Shown piece by piece: positions 37,950 through 48,365 of a DNA stretch of 64,000 nucleotides (position 1 is its first letter; every line of letters starts with the position of its first letter). The notes beneath the pieces were generated by a model. It saw only the letters and a program-made list of their open reading frames with translations, was not told the DNA's origin and made no database searches. A program made the position numbers and the translations under genes. The stretch is from positions 23,391,015 to 23,455,014 of the forward strand of contig NC_063157.1 in NCBI RefSeq assembly GCF_020921035.1. Reading direction: 5' to 3'. The DNA comes from Rhodamnia argentea. Its lineage: Eukaryota > Streptophyta > Magnoliopsida > Myrtales > Myrtaceae.

Positions 37950-39180
37950 TAAGTTACCGCACGTTCTACGTGTCTCTTTGCATACGCATCCGGGACAGAT
38001 TTCAAATTCTGACTCGTGTGACTCGTTGACTGACTCGGTTTTTTGAAACTTTCACTTAAAAAAAAAAACAATTAGGAGGAAAATGACCAACGCGCGCTTT
38101 CTTAAAAATTCAAAAATGAACTTAGGTCCTTTTTCTTTTAATTAAAGATTTGAGAGATATTGGATTATTTAGTATGAAAAGAGAGAATGGAATACATTGA
38201 TTATATTCATTTGCTCGTCCGAAAAAAAATGATTTTTGAAATGAAATTAAGCTATTGTTTTCATTTCCAAAGTTTTAATGTATCGGAAATTTCTTTAGTG
38301 ATGAAGACCTCTCAATTTTCTCGAAATGAAATTATCATCATATAAAGGCTTTGTTTGCCTCGAGAAAAATAAATGTTTCAAAAATATTTTTAGAAAAATA
38401 ATCGCTTATATTGTTTAAAATAATTAGTTAATGAAAATTTTTTTATTATTGAAAACTATTAATGTCTAAATATCTTCGAAATAATGAAAAAAAATTATTC
38501 ATTCATTTTTATAAGAGATTTAAAAGATCATTTTTAATAAAATATTTTCTAAATATTCATCTTCAGCTACATAAAAGGGGTCAACGTCACTTTAAATTTT
38601 TCCAATTCTTTTCACTCATTGGAATATTATTTTTAATTTAACAAAGAATCCAAATTAGCTTAATCGTTGGGCTCGAATGATAATCTTTCATCCGTTTGGG
38701 AAGCATAAAAAATTATTCATTACTTGTACTTCGTACAACTTTCTCTTCAAACCTAATTAACTAATAAAAAAGTTAAGAGTTGTAAAAATAATGAGAAAAT
38801 AATTGACACAAGAAAAACTAGGTGGAACTGGAAAGGCGAATTGAGGGGGACTATGATTGTATATGCCATTAGTTGAGTTTATCGAAATATTGTAAATATT
38901 TTAGTGAAAGTCAGTTTGCAAAAAGTGAAAGAGTTAAAAATTAGATCCACCGTAATTAACATGTGTCCCATGAATTGACATTTCGCACTTTGTTTACAAA
39001 ATTTTGGTATGCACGTGCAATTCTTCAGCCATATTCACTTGTTGAATTAAGTTAATTTTGTCAATTTACATTACTTGAACACGTAATATTACTGCTGTTA
39101 GAAATACATTTCTTTCTTTTTTTGGGTTTTTGGCTTACAAATGAATAAGGCCTTAAAACGACAATATAAAAATCAGTGAC
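37950..39180. other. AT-rich spacer upstream of the PHD gene
   Basis: Contains the upstream side of the PHD gene promoter, a MITE copy (38348-38562) and AT-rich sequence. No gene is seen. Confidence 0.5.
38348..38562. mobile_element. Dispersed MITE, copy B
   Basis: Starts at gctttgtttgcctcgag and ends near aaaatattttctaaatatt. It shares gcttatattgtttaaaataattagttaatgaaa-type wording and an aatgtctaaatat-type centre with the copies at 5837, 52819 and 56021. Confidence 0.55.
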
Positions 39181-39181
39181 T

Positions 39182-40090
39182 CCCAAAAGAGAAAGAAAAA
39201 AAAAACGAAGAAATGACGATGGTCGGAAAACACCAAATCGAACGAGTCAACTCAGTGTACCTTCGCCGCTTCTGTAAATTCTTTTTTCCCACTCGAATCG
39301 GTTAAGCGCGCGTTTTTTTTTTTCCGCCCTTGTTGTTGTCGTGCCCTTTCGTGCGACGAAACGAAGCAGCGAAATCACAAAATTGGCGGGAACGAGTCCG
39401 GCTTCGATATTGTTGCCCGCCAAATTTCCTTCATCTTTTCTTTTTTTTTTTCTTTTTGGGTGATGTCACTGACGTGCGAACCCCACGGGGCCCTTTTTCG
39501 TCTTTGGGGCATGCAATTTCGAATTTCGGTGCGTCCGCTCACTCGATTCGGCTATTTGGGGTTCGGGCCTCCCGGGAGAAATTGAACAATTGAAAAACTG
39601 AACAATTGGGAAATTGAAATTTGCCTCGTTGATTTGTAGAAACCTGTGATGGATCGCAAATTTTTTGCGCTTTTTTATTAGGTACATGCGGGGGGAAAAG
39701 AGACTTTTCTTTCGTTCTATCGAGGCTTTTCTGTGTAGAAATTCCTTATTCGATTTCGGGACTTGATTCAACTTTGTGCCGTTTTTTTTATGCAAATGTA
39801 AGATGTACATGTAAGTGGTAATTGTATTAAAGAAGAAAGAAAGAAAGAAATGTAAGGGTATCAAGCGATGTAAGAGTCGGACAAACTGGGAAGTCGTGTG
39901 TAACACCCCATCGTTTGAAGCGATCTTTCAATTTGTCTAACATAGCAGTTGAATTGCTTTGGTATATCTGAGCTGAGCTGCTAATGCTGTTGAATGCACT
40001 TTGCTCATTTTGCCTAAGTAATTTGTATTGAATGAAGTTGTACTTCATGCAAGAATCTGAGTTGACGTTGAATGAAGTTATTGTATATTA
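39182..40090. other. Low-repeat spacer segment with paired E2F-like sites
   Basis: Unlike its surroundings, this block has few obvious repeats. Two E2F-like motifs lie 23 bp apart in opposite orientation: attggcgggaa at 39382-39392 and gcccgccaaat at 39415-39425. Open frames on both strands (39330-39593, 39466-39906) look random. It could be the promoter and leader of a lost or non-coding gene, but no product can be supported. Confidence 0.3.
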
Positions 40091-40133
40091 TCATGGGCCA
40101 ACACTTGTGCTTGCAGCCCTGAAACATGTAGAC

Positions 40134-40977
40134 TAGGGGTGCGCATGATAACACTCTTAGAAGTGGATTTCTATTTCAAAAGTATTTACGGAGTATAAAT
40201 TCATTTGGTAATGTAAATTCTGAAACAGCAATCCGTTTGGTAAAAATTTGTACTTCTGAAAGAAATTTCTACTTCTAAAGTTATTTTTCTTCCAATTTGA
40301 GAAGTTAAAAAAAAAAAAAAAAACTTCTCCAATTCAAGAAATACTTCTTGTCTCACCCTTTTTTTATTACGCCCTCCTTCGCCAACCTGCGCCACCGCGG
40401 ATCATCGCCAACCATCGCCCACGACCACCGCCAACCATCACCTACCCCGGCCACTGCAGACCTCCGTCGATCGCCACCTGCCGACCATCCCCTATAGTCA
40501 AACACCGTCGGGCCGCCGCCCATTGTCGCCCACAACTACCAACCGCCGTTGTTGCAACCGCCGACCATCGCTCACTGCCAATCTTCGCCGGTCGCAATCG
40601 CAGCCAATTGTCGATCTTCGTCGACCACAACCGCCACCCCCTGCCGCCAACCATCAACCACCACGTCAATTGTCGCCTCTGAGTAGTCGTCTCTGGCCAT
40701 TGGAGTAAAAAATAAATAAAAAATTATTTTTAAAGAATTTTAAAATGTTAAAAAATGAAGTAGAATTTTTTCGATTACCGATAATAATTTTTCATATAAT
40801 ATTTTGTGTTTATAACATTTTAGATGTACAAATTTTCAACCATTATCAAATGAATTTCTCTCGATCGAAATAACTTCTTGAGTAGAAGTAGAAAAATCCA
40901 CTTACGTTTCTGATGAGAAGTAAAAAAATCGACTTTTTGCTATAAGTTGATTTCTGAAGTAGAAGTGTTACCCCCTA
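40134..40977. mobile_element. Inverted-repeat transposon with GC-rich core
   Basis: The left end TAGGGGTGCGCATGATAACA pairs with a right end ...agtgttaccccctA. Beyond the tips, both arms carry matching tracts of ttctacttct/agaagtagaa and tttggtaa/aaatgaatttc wording. The core (40370-40700) is a GC-rich run of ccgccaaccatcgcc words. The ends resemble hAT tips, but no 8-bp target duplication is visible. The ORFs in the core are repetitive and not accepted as genes. Confidence 0.55.
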
Positions 40978-41126
40978 GGCTTCTAATGACTCGTCCACCA
41001 TTTGAATCACCTTAGCTCAGCCTTCCTCTCAAAATATCACTCATATACACAATTGACTCGGATCATAAAGAGAAGTGTTTGAGATTATTGGGAGGGGACC
41101 TTTATCTATACTTGAGCCCATTTAAT

Positions 41127-44100
41127 TAGGGTCTGTATGGTAACGTTTCTGTTCTTGGAAACATATTTAGAATAGAAACATTTTTTTGTGTTTCTGTTCC
41201 CGGCTACGATTTTCAAGAATAGAAACGCGTTTGGTAAGTACAAAAAAAAACACTTTTTTCACTAAAAAGAAGGATTTGCAACCGGCGGCCAACGATTGGC
41301 GGTAGCGGGTGGCGGTGGCAACCGGCGGTGGTGGCGGGGGGCGGCAAGCAATCGGTGGCTGGCGGTGGTGGCGAGGGGTGGCAAGCGGCGGCGGCGAGTG
41401 GCCAATGATCTACGATGGGCGGCAGCAGCCGCATCAACTCCTCGGCGACGATGGTGAGTTGTGGTGACTTGCACAAGCTTGCCCTGGAGTTGTTTCCAAA
41501 AAGTGTTCCGAATAACAAGAAACAAGTTTTTTTTGTTCCTTAATTTTGCTTCAAAAGTGTTCTCCGGAACACTTTGGAATATTTTTTTATCATACATGTT
41601 TTCTGTTCGAAAGTGTTGTCGCGACCTAAAAATTCAGAAAATTTCCGGGTTAATGGATTATCGGGTTAATTATTTAACTAACCTAACTCGGACTCTCCCA
41701 AGTCCATACCAAATCGCAACTTGAGGTTCAATTGATTAACATGCAGTGTATTTTAATTTTGGAGCCACCACTAATCATTTATGGTAGGTCGATTAGAAAC
41801 CTAAATAAAATAGCGGGAGAACTATTTTATTCCTACGAACCGGAGATTAAGAATTCGGGGACTTGATTATGCCGGATTACTCTAACGCCCTTGCGGTACC
41901 ATTTTATTTCATGAAAAATCATTTGAGAATGCAACATTAATTGATTTTAACCTAAGTCACTAACAAAGGTTATCATACGGGTACGCAATCAATTAATGAA
42001 CATCTAGAAATCAATATAATCAAGGGAGCATGCGCCACACAAGATAATTCTTTTATTTTTGATTTTTTTTTATGAATGCATGAAAAACTATACTATATGC
42101 AATGCAATGTTATGAATTAAATGCAAGACTAAACAAGATGACATGCAAATTAAATTATTATGCAAAATTAATTAAAACCTAGACATGCAATTTTAATACG
42201 CAATATAAGCTAAAATGCAACCTAATATGACATGGCAAGAAATAATGACGTGGCATGGATGACGTGGCAAGGATGAACGATTTTTTTTATATTTTCGGAT
42301 GAATTAATTTCCTAAAATAGAACTATGCCAAAACAATATTTATCTTGCATATTTTAGAGTTCGAATTGACCTAAACCCTAATATATTAAGATAGATTATT
42401 TTAGGCATAAAATTCTATTTAAACATGCAATTTCTATTCTAGTATGCAATCTAACCTAAATAAAAAATTAGATATGCAATATCTACATGTTATTTTTTAA
42501 AAGATGCAATTTTCAGACATGCAAAGTGAATGAATGCAATTTTTTAGAATTTTTGAGATCACATCATGCGACGGGTATATTCTAAAAAAATATGACAATC
42601 AAGCAATTCAAATCAAATGAGGAAAGTGAATATGCCAATCGATGTCAAACAAGAAAGTGGATATATCAATCAAGTTTTGGAATATTTCGCGAATATTTGA
42701 GTCAATATTTAATTCGTAATCTTACGATTAACGATTAAACCCAAATCCTTGCCTAATCGAGTATTCCATCAATAATCCTAAAGATGGACGTTCTCGATCG
42801 TGTGACAAGTTGCGGATTAGGAAAGAAAATTTTCCTAATCAGCCTGTATTTTGAAAAAATATCCACTTCGATGCAATATGCAAATAAATCACAAAATAAG
42901 CAAGTGAATATATCAAAGTTCAGGATATGAAATTTACCTTATCTTGCAAATTTATGCTTTCCTAATTTGGACTAGACCAAATTTTGTACTCCGAGCATCC
43001 ACTTCTTGGATCGGTTTAGTGAGGACACGTTCGATGGGAAATCTGCTGGTCTTTGTGCTATGCAATGGTGTACAAGGCACGTTTGGCGAGACTTGTGGAA
43101 CACCTATGAAGGGCCTGCAAAGTCAACACTATCATTCAAGGAGATTATTACGCTGCATATGGACTAGGCTTCGAAGGATTCTAGAGAATCGAGGCTCTCT
43201 TTTGAGATATATTATAAAAAAAAACTTCGTGGCAACGGTCTCTCGTCGCAGGATAGAAAGGGTCAACGGCACCGAGTCGGATTAGCGGGAGATAGCACCG
43301 ACGAAGATGCTAGAATAGGATTCGTCGTCGTCATCAAAAGTAGAGACGAGACAGCTCGGACAAGGCGGCACAACGACCGATTCTTCAGAGCCGTAGGCTT
43401 ATTAGGTTGGATCGGAATCGCAAATCTGAAACTTCGTGGCCGCCCGTCAAGACGTTCAACAAATCAATAAGAAGTGAAAACCGCGAGCGATGACCTTCAG
43501 TACGTCTCATGTGGATCTGCAAGAAAAGGAGAATTAAAGCAAAAAATCACTTTTGTTGTTGACCTCACCTGTTCGTCACCTTGCATGGGGATGAGGACGT
43601 TATGATGAGCACGCCGCCCACTAATACTTGGACTTGAGGTGAAGCCTTAATGCCTGCAGATCAACTCCATGAGCGTGAGACAGAAGTCCCTCTCTATCCT
43701 TTTCTCTCTCTTTTTTTTTCTTCTTTCTCTCAACTTCTCTCGTGATTTTTTTGAGCTAGAAAATTTTCCTGACTCCCTCTCTCTCTCTCCTATGGCTCTC
43801 GACCTCCTAAAAAATTTCCCCCCTTTGGAATGAGCGTTGATGTTCTTTTATAGGCGAGCAAGTCCTGATTCTCAATAAAGCAATAAAATCCCTTTTACAC
43901 GTGAAGATATCATAGAATATATTATTCAAAATATTTACCCTTTTGCTGACCACATTCCCCTTTTCTATATTGTCTTCCCTTGTACGAGTGTACGTGCATA
44001 ACTTCTTGATTATTATTTTTCTTCATTGAAGATTGTTGTTGATCAAATCAACTTTTCCAACTTGGGTATTTTTTTTGAAGATATTAGCCATGTGATGGGT

Positions 44101-44371
44101 CTTTGCAAGATCCTTTGTGCAGGCATAGTCCAATCAATCCAATTAATTACAGAAACATTCGTCGCCGGTCCAATTAAATGCAATGAACGCTATGCAAAAA
44201 TTAAAATGAAAATGAATTAAATATTTTTGTTAGAGACTAAGATTAATCTCTAATTTTTTTATGCAAATTTTCCCTAAAAAATTTAGTCAAAATTTAGGTG
44301 TCAACAAGTGTTCCGGGGAGCACTTTCGGAACGAAAACACTTTCTAAGGAATGTTACCATACAAGCCCTTA
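41127..44371. mobile_element. Small DNA transposon split by a nested insertion
   Basis: The left end TAGGGTCTGTATGGTAACGT and the right end ...atgttaccatacaagccctta are inverted copies. A GC-rich core of ggcggtggtggcg words lies at 41270-41455. A pair of words, gtgttccgaa/ttcggaacac-like, occurs inside each arm. Without the 2.69-kb insert at 41617-44306 the element is about 550 bp. No target duplication was found. The ends suggest hAT-like, which is an inference. Confidence 0.6.
41617..44306 (+). mobile_element. Probable solo LTR (2.69 kb) nested in DNA transposon
   Basis: Begins TGTCGCGACCTAAAAATT and ends AATTTAGGTGTCAACA. It is flanked by the exact 5-bp direct repeat agtgt (41612-41616 and 44307-44311). 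TG...CA ends and a 5-bp duplication are the signature of LTR retrotransposon integration. No gag, protease, reverse transcriptase or integrase frame is seen, and there is no internal second LTR. A single long LTR left by recombination is therefore the best reading. A TATA-like ttttatagg (43855) follows a CT-rich stretch and may be the LTR promoter. The ORF at 42944-43285 has no recognisable domain. Confidence 0.7.
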
Positions 44372-44497
44372 ATGTCGTAGATCTCTCATAGTTCCGATTA
44401 TGTATCAAAAGGTATAACAAAAAAACAAAAACAAGAGAGCACAAGCATCCATTGATACATTTTCTTCCTCTTCATCCATAATCCAAGGGGGAAATTC

Positions 44498-45087
44498 CAA
44501 ATAAGGGTTCGAAGTGCTCTTATTTTCTCAAATAAAGACATGGAGCGAACTTTATTTTAAATAAGGGTTTGAAGTGGCATATCAATTTTAAATAATGATA
44601 TGAAGTGGCCATGTAGTCTCAAAAAAAGGCATAACCTAAAGAGTATTTTCGTCTTTTTTTTTTCTATTTGAAATTGAAAAATAAAAGGAACAAACACGAG
44701 TGGGAGGGCTGCCACTCTACCATCGGTGGGGCGTCGACGAAGGCTAGTGTGGTTGTCGGCACCTCGGTGAGAGTCGGCGACCTTGCCGACCAAAGGCGAG
44801 GTCGGGCAGGCCCCCACTAGGATCGGGAGAGGGTCGGCGACCCCCACCAATGTTTGTTCCTTTTTATTTTTCAATTTATTTTTTAATTTAGAAAGAATAA
44901 AAAAATGAAAAAGTCAAAAAATAAAAAAAAATGAAAATATTTTTTAGGTCATGCCCTTTTTTGAGATTCTATAGCTACTTTAGGCCCTTATTTGAAATTA
45001 TAATGCTACTTCAGGCTATTATTTAAAATAAAGTCCACTTCAATTCTTTATTTGAAAAAATAAGACCACTTTGGGTTCGGGCCCTTA
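44498..45087. mobile_element. Foldback element with tandem-unit arms and GC-rich core
   Basis: The left arm (44498-44650) and right arm (44935-45087) are inverted and colinear. Four units of about 40 bp (aataagggttcgaagtg, aaataaagacatggagcg, aaataagggtttgaagtgg, aataatgatatgaagtgg) are matched in reverse on the right, ending at ccactttgggttcgggccc. The core (44690-44850) is GC-rich (gtcggcgaccttgccgacc). No transposase is present. The architecture is like 22055-22720. Confidence 0.65.
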
Positions 45088-45729
45088 AGGTCGCTTGACC
45101 TTGGCGATCCTCACCTAGGGTTACAAGGGGCCTCATCCGAGCTTTGTTCGACCTCCGTAGCCTGGTGGTTTGGCTCGACGAGAGTTGCGACGAATCTGCT
45201 ACTATGCCCGTGGACTTTTGCCAAAGTATTATTATTATTTTTTTTTTGGGAAGGAACTTTTGCCAAAGTTGCTTTACAGTTTACACAATATACTTCAATT
45301 AAATGCTAATGGCTTTCGCATAATATCCTTCGGAAAATGGCTCGACATGTTCATCCAAAGCCGAACCAACGCAGCCAGATAGCCCCCTCCATTTTGCTAC
45401 CGTGAGACGCTCCACATTGAACCACGCCCTCTCGTGGCGGGAAGGGCGAAGGGAAGTGAGTGTCCACTCAACTCTCGCGCACTCTTTTCTCTTTCGCTCC
45501 CGACTTTAACACCGCCCCGCCCCGCCTTTTTCAACTTTTCTCCCCTCTCATCGCTCTCAATTTCAACACCGTCCTTCGCAAATTCTCGCTAACTTCTCAG
45601 ATTCGTGGACCTGCGAAGTTTTCGTTTGATCCGAAGATACTCGCTTCGTCCCTCAATCGGCGGCTTCGATTCGCCCGAGATTAGGATTAGGGCTAGGGGT
45701 TTGGGCCGGGGCTCGCGCTCGCCTTCTGG
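45088..45729 (+). promoter_or_regulatory. RAD5A promoter and leader
   Basis: Between the foldback element and the start codon there is a T-run (45236-45248) and then a GC-richer leader from about 45400. A ctcgtggcgggaag motif at 45431-45444 partly resembles an E2F site, and gccccgccccgcc at 45512-45524 is Sp1-like. No TATA box was found near the likely start. Confidence 0.35.
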
Positions 45730-48326
45730 ATGGGGAGCAAGGTGACGGACGAGCTGTTGTCGACCGTCCGGTCCGTCGTCGGCGCAGATTTCTCGGACAT
45801 GGACATAATCAGAGCCCTGCACCTGGCGAATAGTGACGCCACGGGGGCGATCAACATAATCTTCGACACGCCCAATTTCAAGACGAGAGAGAGGCCTCAG
45901 CCCCGGAGGAATGCCGGCGGGGCCACGAATCGCAACTCCAGCTCCCAGAGCGACGGCGTAATTTCCAAACGGAGGCCGGATGAAGAAGGTCGCAGGTTGG
46001 ATGGTCTGGGCGGAGGTGCGGCGGATAGAGCGGTTTTGAGAGAGGGTGTTGAAGATGGCCGAGAATCATCAGGGGCAGAGGACAAGTGGTGGTTCGTCGG
46101 AAGCGGTGAAGTTGCTGGGCTCTCCACCTGCAAGGGGAGAAGAGTGAAGCCTGGAGATAAACTGACTTTTACATTTCCGTCGAAGCAGAGTGCTGCGTCG
46201 CCTTCGCCAGGGAAATTTGGAAAAGGACGGAGCGCTGCAGCTTGTTCAGAGATTGTGAGGTTTTCTACGAAAGAATATGGAGAGGTATGTCCCGTTTCAT
46301 TCAACTTCAAATTCGAAATTTTACTGGCCTTTTTCTTTTTGGGTTTGTTTGGGGGGGGGTGGTTCTGTTGATTTTTGGTTCTCACTGCTGAGCTTGCTTT
46401 TTGATGGCAACGTTGGCAGATTGGTCGAATTCCGAATGAGTGGGCTCGGTGTCTTGTGCCGCTAGTGAGAGATCAGAAGGTGAAGATCGAGGGATGGTGC
46501 AAGTCTGCTCCGGAAATGTTGGGCATCATGGACTCGATTTTGTTATCAATAAGGTAATGTCAACTGGTGACTGTCGAGTTGTGATTTGCATATGTCTCTT
46601 TATGAATTCACGAGTCCTATCCATTATGGCCAGTCACACCATTGACACATTGTTGCAACTCTTTAAACAAGATGATATTCTGTTTTAGTGCTTGCATTGC
46701 CCGAATGCTGCATGTAACAGTTGATGACGTTGGACGTTTGCTTTTACCCAGTGTATACATTAATAGTTCCATGTTCCACGAGCAAAAGCAGGCCTCACTC
46801 AAGGCAGCTAGTAATGTTGCTGATGAATCTGTGGTGCATCCATTCCCAAATCTGTTCCGATTGCTGGGCCTAACACCCTTCAAGAAGGTGTGCTTTTCTC
46901 CATGCAATTGTGAAGCTATAGTTGTTTAATGTGATTTGGTGATTTTTCTGCACTTCTCTATATTTGTATAAGTTTATTGACATCTTTGTCTCTTGCTAAG
47001 TAGGCTGAGTTGACCCCCAATGATATGTTTCCAAGGAAACGGCCCTTAGAATCAATGGTATATGGATAAGGTTTTCCTCTTTGTACATAATTTTTAAAAC
47101 TTCAACTACTAAAGAATTAAACTTGAACAGCTGAGCTCTGGTCTTCCAATCCCTTTGTCACAACCTAATAAGTCTCATAATCCATGTCAAAATGGAGATG
47201 AAGCTGAAAATGAGGAGCCCTTATCGGATTCTGATGTTGACAGGATAGTTGGTGTTGGAGATAATCTTGATTTGGAGGTACCATATGCGTTTTGTTATTT
47301 TATCATCTGCATTGTGTTACAGTTAGCAGCATTTGAGTCAAAGTCACTTCTCAATTTAATACTGCAGGAGATGGATCCTCCGTGTACGCTTCACTGTGAA
47401 CTTCGTCCATATCAGAAGCAGGCTCTTCACTGGATGGTCCAACTGGAGAAGGGACGCTGCATGGATGAGGCAGCGACAACATTTCATCCTTGCTGGGAGG
47501 CATATCGTTTGGCAGACAAGTATGGCATGTTTGTACTGATTTTTTTTTCTTTTTCATTTGTTTGCTTAGAGTTGGTTCACCGATGATTTTTTCTTTTTCA
47601 GGAGGGATCTTGTTGTTTATTTGAATGCGTTCTCAGGGGATGCTACGATAGAGTTCCCAAGCATGCTTCAAATGGCTCGAGGAGGAGTATGTAATCAAGT
47701 CATTACTATTTTAAGTTATGTTTATATCGTAACATCTTGTTTATTGAATTTATAATTCTTCTTGAAGATTCTGGCAGATGCTATGGGTCTTGGGAAGACC
47801 ATCATGACTATAGCTCTCCTCCTCACTCATAAGGAAATAGGCAAATCTTTGGCCAGTCAGAACATAACTCAACTGCTAAATGAAGGTGCTGAAATTTCAA
47901 ACTCATTAGAGCAGTCTCCAAATCCATCCAAGAGGGACAATAAGTTCTCGGGCTTCAACAGGTTGATGAAGCAGAGGATGTTGAATGGTGGCTGTCTGAT
48001 TGTATGTCCAATGACTTTGCTAGGCCAGTGGAAGGTAGGTGCAATACAATAAGCTATAGCTAAGGTTGCTTTTGTTTATTGGAGAAGGTTGCATTATGAT
48101 TGTGTCGTGATTTACATAACTGGGTGGTTTGTATTTGCAAGTGACTGGATCCATAGGATTGTTTTGACAGGCTGAGATTGAAACTCATGTACAGCCTGGG
48201 TCTCTGTCAGTGTATGTTCATTATGGACAAAGTCGACCAAAGGATGCAAAGCTCTTGGCACAAAGTGACATTGTAGTCACTACATATGGTGTTTTAGCCT
48301 CTGAATATTCTGGAGAGGTAGCTTAA

Positions 48327-48365
<39 letters not shown>

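Noticed and set aside
41213..41597. Minus-strand Pro/His-rich ORFs
   Set aside because: They come from the ggcggtggtgg-type core of a transposon and are repetitive without a domain.
42944..43285. 113-codon ORF inside the solo LTR
   Set aside because: No gag/pol motif (no zinc knuckle, DTG or YxDD-type motif) and short; likely chance.
45897..46385. 162-codon minus-strand ORF over RAD5A exon 1
   Set aside because: Antisense shadow of the GC-rich first exon of RAD5A; no features of its own.
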